DNA from: Pseudomonadota bacterium
GTDB lineage: Bacteria > Desulfobacterota > Desulfobacteria > Desulfobacterales > ETH-SRB1
DNA length: 14,579 nt
NCBI GenBank assembly: GCA_018897415.1
Contig: JAHIKR010000144.1
Location: 1-14,579 of the forward strand
Reading direction: 5' to 3'
Of the stretch, positions 1 through 6,670 are shown piece after piece. The translations under genes and the position numbers were made by a program. Position 1 is the stretch's first letter. Every line of letters starts with the position of its first letter. A model generated the notes under the pieces. It searched no databases. It was not told the DNA's origin and saw only the letters and a program-made list of their open reading frames with translations.

Positions 1-148
1 CTTAATAGTGAATAGGCGGCATCTCGTATGGAAAAAAGGGCGATTATATCATTGATAAGTTTAGAGTTGTGGCACAGGATATTTATAGATAATTAAACGC
101 ACCGCTTAACACTTTGTTTATAGAATTTATAGCAAAATTCTTTATGAT
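1..148. other. Upstream region with no confident gene
   Basis: I find no supportable gene here. One plus-strand frame is open from about base 12 to a TAA at 92-94, reading as a short peptide that ends DKFRVVAQDIYR. It has three stops directly before it and no start codon, so at most it is the tail of a decayed gene. The stretch is AT-rich. A toxin gene partnering the CopG-type antitoxin could have lain here, but I see no BrnT- or RelE-like residues. Confidence 0.3.
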
Positions 149-160
149 TTGTTCACCCTA

Positions 161-190
161 TTGACAATAACAATACCTTTTTGTAATAAT
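161..190 (+). promoter_or_regulatory. Predicted sigma-70 promoter of the CopG-type antitoxin gene
   Basis: A consensus -35 box TTGACA lies at 161-166. After an 18-base spacer comes a 5/6 match to the -10 box, AATAAT at 185-190. A TG at 182-183 sits one base before the -10 box, giving an extended -10. Transcription would start near 197. This falls downstream of the most upstream in-frame ATG (149) and about 24 bases before the ATG at 221, so the promoter also supports the later start. Confidence 0.5.
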
Positions 191-220
191 TTAATATGGA
201 AATTAGAGAATTTGAATGGG

Positions 221-487
221 ATGAAATTGCCTGATTTCAAAACAAAAGAAGAAGAGATAAGATTCTGGGAAAGACACTCAATTGGGGATTATTGGGAGGA
301 TCTTTTAGAATCCAAAGATACTTTTAAAAGGCCAAAACTAAAACCTGTTTCAATCAAATTTGACCCACTTGTACTTCAAAAAGTCAAGATGCTCGCAAAA
401 AAGAGGAGCCTGTCTTACAGCGCATATATAAGGTATCTGCTTGCAAAGGGCATTGAAGATGAGATGACACACAAGTCATCGCGTTGA
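221..487 (+). CDS. CopG-family (ribbon-helix-helix) type II antitoxin
   Basis: This encodes an 88-residue protein, MKLPDFKTKEEEIRFWERHS and onward, that resembles the CopG antitoxin family (Pfam CopG_antitoxin). The N-terminal half carries the family's typical stretch with FWERHSIGDYWEDL. The C-terminal half, with VSIKFDPLVLQKVKMLAKKR followed by SLSYSAYIRYLLAKGIE, looks like a ribbon-helix-helix: one beta strand and two helices for dimerisation and operator binding. Such proteins neutralise a small RNase-type toxin and repress their own promoter. I chose the ATG at 221 over the in-frame ATG at 149 because the 24 extra residues are hydrophobic and unlike the family, and because the predicted promoter lies between the two. 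The Shine-Dalgarno is weak (AGAG, about 13 bases upstream). No intact toxin gene is adjacent; only a decayed PIN-like fragment follows. The gene may be an orphan. The family call is fairly sure; the partner is unknown. Confidence 0.7.
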   Translation: MKLPDFKTKEEEIRFWERHSIGDYWEDLLESKDTFKRPKLKPVSIKFDPLVLQKVKMLAKKRSLSYSAYIRYLLAKGIEDEMTHKSSR

Positions 488-625
488 GTGCGGGACGTCT
501 CACTGCCAAGGGTGCAAGGAAACGCTAAGGGTTTAACCGATTCAACCCTCGTGCATAAAGACCCTGAATTCGAACAGTTGGAAGATGATGTCAAAGTCTT
601 AACGCTGCCTTATAAATTGATATGA
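488..625 (+). pseudogene. Degraded PIN-domain (VapC-like) toxin C-terminal fragment
   Basis: In the same frame as the antitoxin gene, directly after its TGA stop, the sequence is open to a TGA at 623-625. The second half reads AKGLTDSTLVHKDPEFEQLE then DDVKVLTLPYKLI. This resembles the end of PIN-domain RNases, where a small residue-rich helix is followed by a strand, a conserved aspartate (here the D of HKDPEF) and a final strand. The N-terminal part of a PIN domain, with its first catalytic aspartate, is absent, and there is no plausible start codon with a ribosome site. I therefore read it as the relic of a toxin gene. The match is from memory of the family and is moderate. Confidence 0.4.
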
Positions 626-775
626 ATTTCAGTAAGATACAGTTGAAATTTATGATTGCTTTGTCTGGTTTTGGAAATTGATAGATCCAATCCTGCCCTG
701 GCCGGGGCAATTAATTATTGCTGTTGGGGAGAAAACAAACGGGAACGAACAAGGGGAAAGGGCACTATAGTCCAT

Positions 776-1903
776 ATGGAACCAAAAGACTTTGCCTATC
801 AGTGCAGACATTTCCGCAATGACCGCCCTTGTCTCTTTCATAAGAAGGAGGGCGTTTCCTGTTTTTCATGCCCGCACAAAGATATTGTTGATCAACGCAT
901 CCTGGTAATCAAACTGGATTCTCCCGGTGATGTGCTCAGAACGACCTGCCTCCTGCCAGGCCTAAAACGCGCCTATCCCTCGAGTCATGTCACCTGGATG
1001 ACGCGCAATGCCGGTCGACCGCTTCTGGAGAACAATCCATTTATTGATCGCATTGTGGACCAGTGGGAGGAGATGTTTGCCATACTCCAGACCGAGAACT
1101 TTTATGTTGCCATCAATCCGGACGCAAGTCCTCAAGCAGCCCGTCTTCTCCAAATGGCCAATGCTGACGAAAAACTCGGCATGGCCTGGTCGGCAGCGGG
1201 TCATGTGCTTTGTTGCAACCAGGAAGCAGAACAATGGCTGCTGCTGGGGCTTTCTGATGACTTGAAGCGTGCAAACCGTGAAACCTACCAGGCGCTTATC
1301 CATCGCCTGTGTTGCCTTGATCTTATTGATCCCAGGCCGCTGCTGTATCTTACTGACCGTGAGAAAGACTTCGCAAAGGAGTATCTGCAAAACCTGGGTG
1401 TCAATCGGCAGAGTCCTGTAATAGGAATAAACACCGGTGCCGGGCTGCGGTGGCCCCAGAAAAGCTGGACATTGGAGCAGCAAATTCGGCTGATTCATCT
1501 GACAAAACAAAAGTACCCGGAATGGCAGATACTCCTTCTGGGAGGCCCTGAGGAAGAAGAAAGAAATCAAAACCTGGAGGAGAGTTGCCCGGAACTGGTG
1601 ATCAATACGGGCCTGCACCCTGTGAGAACGTTTGCGGCCATTGTGGAATTGACCCACCTGCTCCTTACTGCAGATACCCTGGCCCTTCATCTGGGCCTGG
1701 CTCTCAATCGTCAAATTGTTGCCCTTTTTGGACCCACCTCAGCTTCAGAGATCGATCTCTGCGGTTCGGGAGATAAGCTCTTTACCGACCTGGATTGTCT
1801 TTGCTGCTATAGAATTCACTGCAATAAATCGCCCAACTGTATGAATCTCCTTGCCGCTGAGAAGGTCCTTGCAACTATAGAAGATCGCTTGCAGAAAATT
1901 TAG
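776..1903 (+). CDS. Glycosyltransferase family 9 (heptosyltransferase-like) with cysteine clusters
   Basis: This encodes 375 residues of a GT-B fold glycosyltransferase of family 9, the family of ADP-heptose:LPS heptosyltransferases. Such enzymes act at the cytoplasmic face of the inner membrane in lipopolysaccharide core or related glycan synthesis. The N-terminal domain opens with RILVIKLDSPGDVLRTTCLL (about 41-60), the usual strand and GD loop. The C-terminal domain has GINTGAGLRWPQKSW, the donor-side motif ADTLALHLGLALNRQIVALF, and GPTSASE. The protein has extra cysteines: C10, C19, C29 and C32 before the GT fold, and C341, C343, C344, C349 and C355 near the end. A GT9 subgroup in Desulfobacterota shares this layout as I recall it, and a metal site is plausible. 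I chose ATG 776 because CRHFRNDRPC is where these relatives begin; AAAGGG lies 13 bases upstream. Upstream in-frame ATG 656 would add 40 residues of unconvincing sequence. The exact sugar is unknown. Confidence 0.85.
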   Translation: MEPKDFAYQCRHFRNDRPCLFHKKEGVSCFSCPHKDIVDQRILVIKLDSPGDVLRTTCLLPGLKRAYPSSHVTWMTRNAGRPLLENNPFIDRIVDQWEEMFAILQTENFYVAINPDASPQAARLLQMANADEKLGMAWSAAGHVLCCNQEAEQWLLLGLSDDLKRANRETYQALIHRLCCLDLIDPRPLLYLTDREKDFAKEYLQNLGVNRQSPVIGINTGAGLRWPQKSWTLEQQIRLIHLTKQKYPEWQILLLGGPEEEERNQNLEESCPELVINTGLHPVRTFAAIVELTHLLLTADTLALHLGLALNRQIVALFGPTSASEIDLCGSGDKLFTDLDCLCCYRIHCNKSPNCMNLLAAEKVLATIEDRLQKI

Positions 1904-3597
1904 GGTTCTATAGAGTAAATAAAAATAGAATATCCGATTTTCTCAACAGGCGTAAGGTTCCTAAAGTAACCATAAAAATTCCTGTTTTCTGAATAAACTC
2001 CTTGCAGCATGGTTGCGCTTATAGCGAATATTCTGTTTTCCCTAATAGACTTAGCAGAAGCCGCCTGATCAGGTATCGGAAGGATAACATGGCTATGCAG
2101 ATAATTATAATCTATATCATAGTAGCCGGGGTTGGAAAGGCCGAAATAACTCAAATTTACTTTCTTGATGTTATTTTTCTCCATGTATTTCTTTAGCCCC
2201 GGTAAATCCTGCCCCCAGTCAAGATTTGAGTCAACCAGATACTTATAGCCATTTTTGGGGCCACCTGCCAATTCGTTAAAAAAGGCCAGGTGATGTGGAT
2301 AAATACTATATGCATTATATCCATACCATAACATCAAACCAGTAAATGCATATTTTATTAAACGTTGTCGCTTGAACTTAATTGAGCAAAGCCCGCCTGT
2401 TAATAAATAGATAAAAGGATAAACAGGCAGGATATGTCTTATGCCGATGTTTATGTTTTGCATTGACGTAATAATGAAGAAAATAGCAACAGGTAACATC
2501 GACAGGACAATAGTGGGATATTCTTTTGGATATTTTTTAAAGTAAACGAAAATAGTCAAAAACAAGATGATAGCAGGTATGGGTGTTTTAAGCATAAAGG
2601 CTATAATAAAATAATACCACCAGCCCTTGGTAGAATATTCACCCATCAGAAACGCAATATGACCTTCTTGAGAGCGATGGAATAATTTCGTTAGACCATA
2701 AAGATAAGATTCAGGCAAAATCGGCCAATTTGTCAAAGGCTTATTTTGACCGTATGATATTTTTATCCATTCAGCAGTGTTAATATTCGGTCTGTATTGA
2801 AAGCTATAAATTGCCCAAATAGTTGCATAAGCAATTACAAGTATACTGAAAAGCAGCAACAAGTATTTACAGCCGACTTTTCTTTTGATTACAATAGATC
2901 CGGATTCTTTTACGGTTAACAAGCCAAGCAGGCAAACCAGAGAAGGTAGTATAAATAACCCTGTATATTTAACAGTTAAAAGGAGACCTATAGTGATGCC
3001 GGAAGCTAAGATTTGAAGCAAATTTGGTTCTTTGGAAAGTCTATATAGATGAAAGGAGGCCATAAAAAAGAAAGCTGTTAAAGGGAAATCCGTGGTAATT
3101 AATTCAGCATTTGCTAAAATATTAGGGCACAAGCTATAAAGAAAAAGAGACAAGAAAGCAGCCTTCTTGCCGAAAACTTCCTTTGCCCATATAAAAATAT
3201 ATAACCCTAAAATTACACCTAAGATAATATTCGGTATTCTCGACCAGAATAGAAGCTTTTTCCCATCTACACTGTTTTCAAACAAGAATTGTAAAGAATA
3301 TTGGTAAAAATCTTTTGAGTCATTGTTGATAATAGGAATAATAGACTTCAAGTCGCTTTTAACATCGAAAAATAGAAGTGGAAAGGCTGAAAATGATCTT
3401 CCCGTTGGAGGGTGACTTGGTTCCAGATAGTCAATACCTTCTTTTAAGAATGCATAACCTGCTAAGAGATGGGCGCTTTCATCAAAGGTATTGGATTTTT
3501 CTCGTATACATGTAACACAATTTAAAAAAAACAGAATTAACAGCAGGACAATAGAACAATAGTAAAATATGTTTTTATGATACGTTTCAGTTGGCAT
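1900..3597 (-). CDS. GT39/ArnT-like polytopic membrane glycosyltransferase
   Basis: This encodes a 565-residue protein with roughly ten hydrophobic segments, beginning with one at about 12-30. It resembles GT-C fold enzymes of the GT39/PMT_2 group, which move a sugar from a polyprenyl-phosphate carrier to an acceptor on the periplasmic side. The first loop carries NTFDESAHLLAGYAFLKEG (about 36-54), with the acidic D39-E40 pair expected at the catalytic site, followed by EPSHPPTGRSF, a variant of the usual N/E-HPP motif. Near the end, DSNLDWGQDLPGLKKYM (about 456-472) is a segment common in this subgroup. The start overlaps the end of the DPM1-like gene by 11 bases and no Shine-Dalgarno is visible, so translation is probably coupled. 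The DPM1-like neighbour is the obvious supplier of its donor. The gene is strikingly AT-rich next to that neighbour. Family confidence is high; donor and acceptor are unknown. Confidence 0.8.
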   Translation of the reverse strand: MPTETYHKNIFYYCSIVLLLILFFLNCVTCIREKSNTFDESAHLLAGYAFLKEGIDYLEPSHPPTGRSFSAFPLLFFDVKSDLKSIIPIINNDSKDFYQYSLQFLFENSVDGKKLLFWSRIPNIILGVILGLYIFIWAKEVFGKKAAFLSLFLYSLCPNILANAELITTDFPLTAFFFMASFHLYRLSKEPNLLQILASGITIGLLLTVKYTGLFILPSLVCLLGLLTVKESGSIVIKRKVGCKYLLLLFSILVIAYATIWAIYSFQYRPNINTAEWIKISYGQNKPLTNWPILPESYLYGLTKLFHRSQEGHIAFLMGEYSTKGWWYYFIIAFMLKTPIPAIILFLTIFVYFKKYPKEYPTIVLSMLPVAIFFIITSMQNINIGIRHILPVYPFIYLLTGGLCSIKFKRQRLIKYAFTGLMLWYGYNAYSIYPHHLAFFNELAGGPKNGYKYLVDSNLDWGQDLPGLKKYMEKNNIKKVNLSYFGLSNPGYYDIDYNYLHSHVILPIPDQAASAKSIRENRIFAISATMLQGVYSENRNFYGYFRNLTPVEKIGYSIFIYSIEP

Positions 3598-4324
3598 TTT
3601 GTGAACTTTTTTGCAGAAGCAGCCCTTGGCGATTAAGCTTTCGCAGCCTGAGCACCATTACCAAAGTTTCCAGCAAGGTGATGGTGTCCAGCTTGGTCTC
3701 CCCCTGGCGGCGATCCCTGAAGACAATCGGCACCTCCTTGACCCTGAACCCGCTTAGACACACCTTATAGAGGATTTCAAGAACAATAGAAGGACCGGCA
3801 GAAATCATATCGTCCAGGTCAACTTTTTCAAAGACCTCCCTGCGGAAACAGCGGAATCCGGAAGAGATATCGCGAATATTGAGGTCCAGCAGCGCCCGCA
3901 CATAAACTCCGGCCAAACAGGTCACCATGTGCCGGACAATGCCGCGATCCCGGTCAGCACCGCCTGTCATAAACCTGGAGCCTAAGACAAGATCGTAATC
4001 TTTAATGTGGGCGAGCAGATCCGGGATATGGCGGGGATGGTGCGAAAAATCGGCGTCCATCTCAATAATCCACTGGGCTCTCATGTTCAGGGCCATCTTA
4101 AATCCTGCTACTCCGGCGCTTCCCCGGCCCTTTCGCTTTGTTCGTGTCAGCAGATGTATTCTGGGATTTTCCCTGGCCAGGCCAGCGACTATAGCGCCTG
4201 TTCCGTCAGGGGAGTTATCATCCACTACCAGGATGTCGAGATCTGGCAAGAGAATGATTTCTTTAATAAGAGATTCAATATTATCGCGCTCATTATAAGT
4301 AGGCACTACCACAACACCGTTCAA
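3587..4324 (-). CDS. DPM1-like polyprenol monophosphomannose synthase (GT2)
   Basis: This encodes a 245-residue GT-A fold glycosyltransferase of family 2 that closely resembles dolichol/polyprenol-phosphate mannose synthases, which transfer mannose from GDP-mannose to a polyprenyl phosphate on the cytoplasmic membrane face. Visible motifs in order are VVPTYNERDNIESL (6-19), VVDDNSPDGTG (33-43), the metal-binding DAD within EMDADFSHHP (88-97), GSRFMTGG (115-122), ISSGFRCFRREVF (153-165) and FRDRRQGETKL (202-212). No long C-terminal membrane domain is present, so this is the short, peripheral type. The start codon is TTG: bases 4322-4324 read TTG on the minus strand, preceded by a perfect AGGAGG eight bases upstream, inside the end of the methyltransferase gene. 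The gap from that gene is 2 bases. The following GT39-type gene overlaps its end by 11 bases. The transferred sugar could be other than mannose. Confidence 0.88.
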   Translation of the reverse strand: MNGVVVVPTYNERDNIESLIKEIILLPDLDILVVDDNSPDGTGAIVAGLARENPRIHLLTRTKRKGRGSAGVAGFKMALNMRAQWIIEMDADFSHHPRHIPDLLAHIKDYDLVLGSRFMTGGADRDRGIVRHMVTCLAGVYVRALLDLNIRDISSGFRCFRREVFEKVDLDDMISAGPSIVLEILYKVCLSGFRVKEVPIVFRDRRQGETKLDTITLLETLVMVLRLRKLNRQGLLLQKSSQNAN

Positions 4325-4326
4325 GA

Positions 4327-5193
4327 TTACAGCCTCCTGGTTTTCCTGGCGATAACCACCAGTTCATCCTTAAAAAAATGTTCCATCATCCATGCCAAAG
4401 CCCCATCCAGCCGCAGGCGAGACAGGTATCTGATCAGAGTTAGGGATTCCCGCCCCACTTCAGTGGTGGAATGAGTCAACTGTCCGAGAGCTCGCCTGCG
4501 AGAGGTCTTCTCCAGGTGGCATATCTCGAAAGCTTCTCCTGACAGTAGCAGACTAAGATTCTTGGAATTAAACAGAAAAAGGTGCTCCATTGGCTTAAGC
4601 TGAAATCGTTTGCACCAAAAGCTTTCCAGATTGGGTGTGCTCAAGAGCAGAAACCCATTTGGAGCGAGCAATTGCCTTGCCTTAATCAGTGCGTCTCGTG
4701 GGTTGGGAACATGCTCGATGACATCGCTCATCACCACACATTGATATTTTCCTTTCAAATGCCTATCCAAAACACTGCTAAAGAATCCCTCGTGAACTAT
4801 AAAACCCTGCTGACGGGCTATGTATGCTGCATGTGGATTGGGCTCTACCCCTTCAACCTCCCAACCCATTGAAGCTGCAACATTCATCAGAGTGCCTGTG
4901 CTGCAGCCGATATCAAGCAGAAGACAGCGCTCTGGTTGAAATTGGGCAAGCAACCGCAACCTTTTGACAAATGTTATCCTATCCGCTTCCACAGTTTTTG
5001 CATAATAGGAGGTGGGAGAGCTGATATCTTTCAGGTACAGCCGCTCAAGTGCGGGTGAAGCCGGTGGCCTGCTGACAAAGGCCAAGCCACATTTCTCACA
5101 CCGGTGATAATTACTGCCATTTCCATTCTGGGACAAAGGACGCGTGCCGGCCCTGCAGCCCAGCAAACATGTGATAATACCATTTAGAGTCAT
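4327..5193 (-). CDS. Class I SAM methyltransferase with N-terminal zinc-ribbon-like motif
   Basis: This encodes 288 residues. The central part is a Rossmann-fold methyltransferase of the Methyltransf_23 type. LLLDIGCSTGTLMNVAASMG (91-110) is the SAM-binding glycine loop, GVEPNP (115-120) carries the acidic residue for the ribose, and VVMSDVIEHVPNPRDAL (153-169) is the conserved motif after strand 4, followed by LLAPNGFLLLSTPN. The N-terminus has paired cysteines, C9-x3-C13 and C32-x2-C35, the latter in YHRCEKCGLAFVSRP. This is a zinc-ribbon-like head common in methyltransferases of O-antigen and exopolysaccharide clusters. The C-terminal 90 residues are helical and unassigned. The gene lies 25 bases after the second radical SAM gene and 2 bases before the DPM1-like gene. 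Its substrate is probably a sugar, lipid or glycan intermediate, but the sequence does not show which. Confidence 0.8.
   Translation of the reverse strand: MTLNGIITCLLGCRAGTRPLSQNGNGSNYHRCEKCGLAFVSRPPASPALERLYLKDISSPTSYYAKTVEADRITFVKRLRLLAQFQPERCLLLDIGCSTGTLMNVAASMGWEVEGVEPNPHAAYIARQQGFIVHEGFFSSVLDRHLKGKYQCVVMSDVIEHVPNPRDALIKARQLLAPNGFLLLSTPNLESFWCKRFQLKPMEHLFLFNSKNLSLLLSGEAFEICHLEKTSRRRALGQLTHSTTEVGRESLTLIRYLSRLRLDGALAWMMEHFFKDELVVIARKTRRL
4333..4338 (-). promoter_or_regulatory. Strong Shine-Dalgarno deciding a TTG start
   Basis: The minus strand reads AGGAGG here, a full match to the anti-Shine-Dalgarno core, eight bases before the TTG at 4324-4322. It lies within the last codons of the methyltransferase gene. 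It is the best evidence that the DPM1-like gene starts at this TTG, which places PTYNE at residues 8-12 as in relatives. Confidence 0.75.
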
Positions 5194-5218
5194 AGCATTA
5201 CGCCATTAATATTCCATT

Positions 5219-6670
5219 TTACTTTAAAAAACCCAGAGCCATGCGAAACCCTTTGAACACCCGCTGGAAATCTTTCCACGTCTGGACTTTTCTGATCGTG
5301 CGCAGCCAATAACGGGGCCGAAAATAAAAGCGCAGCATGGCAAGTCTTTCCATGGCCAGGAGTTGTTTCTGACTATCATAGCCATAAGGAACAAATACAG
5401 GCTTCCAGCCATGATAATCGGACAACTTGTCCGAAAGCCTGCCAAATTGCTTTGCCTGCTTATAAAGCCTGGTGCCTGGATAGGGGGTGGTTAAAGAGAA
5501 CTGGGCATAATCCGGATCCAGTTCCAGCGCAAACCGGATGGTCTGACGAGCCAATTCAGGAGTCTCTCCTGGAAGCCCTAACATAAAAGAGCCTCGGACC
5601 TCAATGCCGGCTTCGCGGGTCCAGCGGCAGACGCGAATGCTATCCTCGATCCGGATTTTTTTGTCGATGAGATCCAGAAGCTCCTGACTGCCGGATTCGA
5701 ACCCATAAAAAATATTGAAACAGCCGGCCGCTTTCATCTTACCCAAGATGGCCGGGTCCACTGCATCTACCCGGGCATAGCAGGTCCAGGTGATATCCAG
5801 GTGGCTGGTTAGAAGAGCGTCGCACAAAGCCATCATCCAGTTACGGTTTAATACCATGTTGTCGTCCCAGAAGGATATCTCTCTGGCGCCGTAACGGCCT
5901 ACCACATGCTCGATTTCTTCTATGACCCGCTGAACGCTCTTGCGCCGCACCTTACGGCCGAAAACAGCGCCGGCGGAACAAAATGAGCAATTATTGGGGC
6001 AACCCCGGGTGCTGGTCATATGAACCACTGGAAGCCGCCGATACTGATTGGGAAGGGGTATATAGCATTTCGTGGGCAGGAGATCTCGGGCAGGGAGGGG
6101 CAGTGCGTCCAAATTATCGATAAGCTGCCGCGGTGCGGTTTGGATGCCCTTCATGTCATCCCGGAAGACAATGCCGTCAATACCTGCCAATTGAGCATTG
6201 TCAGATAGCAGTCTGCTTCGCTTATAACCCTTGTTGCGGTAGCGCTCCATAATTTCCAGAAGCGTGAATTCACCTTCGCCGAAAACCAGCAGATCAAAAC
6301 AGCGGTGCTTGTTCATCACTATTGTCGGCGCAGCACTGGCATGTGGACCGCCGACTAAGGTAAGAATATCCGGAAATGCCGTTCTAATATGGGAAGCCAG
6401 ACTTACTACGCTGTAAAAGCTGGAAGTGAGAGCCGTGATCCCCACTGCACGAGGCCGTATCACTGCTACACGCTCCATAACTTGCTGGAGCTGTAAATCT
6501 AAGGCTACTGCATCGATCAGTTCGACTGTAAAGCCCTGCTCGCGAATAAAGGCGGCAAGTTGTGCCAACCCGAGGGGGGGCAGATGCCCCCCGACTCGTC
6601 CGATTGAACGATTGCCATATCGCTCCTTTACTGAGTAGTGTGGATATATGAACAGGATATCCGGACGCAT
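5219..6670 (-). CDS. B12-binding-domain radical SAM protein (second of a tandem pair)
   Basis: This encodes 483 residues. The N-terminal domain (about 1-140) is a cobalamin-binding Rossmann fold with GGHLPPLGLAQLAAFIREQG (28-47), VGITALTSSF (76-85), VGGPHASA (106-113) and FGEGE (130-134). It lacks the histidine of a DxHxxG motif, as is usual in class B radical SAM enzymes. The radical SAM domain has TRGCPNNCSFCSAG, with C224, C228 and C231 expected to bind the 4Fe-4S cluster, followed by ISFWDDNMVLNR, FNIFYGFESGSQELL and PYPGTRLYKQA. Family members methylate or rearrange unactivated carbons in lipids, antibiotics and pigments (BchE and HpnJ are relatives). The C-terminal 60 residues carry a basic tail, FYFRPRYWLRTIRKV. 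Its ATG shares one base with the TGA of the previous radical SAM gene (TGATG), so translation is coupled. The substrate is unknown; the cluster suggests a glycan or lipid carrier. Confidence 0.85.
   Translation of the reverse strand: MRPDILFIYPHYSVKERYGNRSIGRVGGHLPPLGLAQLAAFIREQGFTVELIDAVALDLQLQQVMERVAVIRPRAVGITALTSSFYSVVSLASHIRTAFPDILTLVGGPHASAAPTIVMNKHRCFDLLVFGEGEFTLLEIMERYRNKGYKRSRLLSDNAQLAGIDGIVFRDDMKGIQTAPRQLIDNLDALPLPARDLLPTKCYIPLPNQYRRLPVVHMTSTRGCPNNCSFCSAGAVFGRKVRRKSVQRVIEEIEHVVGRYGAREISFWDDNMVLNRNWMMALCDALLTSHLDITWTCYARVDAVDPAILGKMKAAGCFNIFYGFESGSQELLDLIDKKIRIEDSIRVCRWTREAGIEVRGSFMLGLPGETPELARQTIRFALELDPDYAQFSLTTPYPGTRLYKQAKQFGRLSDKLSDYHGWKPVFVPYGYDSQKQLLAMERLAMLRFYFRPRYWLRTIRKVQTWKDFQRVFKGFRMALGFLK

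Noticed and set aside
694..709. TGCCC/GGGCA hairpin as a terminator before the GT9 gene
   Set aside because: The stem is only 5 bp and no T-run follows on either strand.
656..775. Upstream ATG extension of the GT9 gene by 40 residues
   Set aside because: The extra sequence does not resemble relatives, which begin near CRHFRNDRPC, and a GC hairpin lies within it. ATG 776 has AAAGGG upstream.
962..1714. 250-residue open frame on the minus strand
   Set aside because: It lies entirely inside the GT9 gene, whose frame carries clear family motifs. The antisense product has no recognisable motifs and no ribosome site.
4007..4474. 155-residue plus-strand open frame across the DPM1-like and methyltransferase genes
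   Set aside because: It is antisense to two genes with strong motifs and crosses their junction. It shows no protein-like features.
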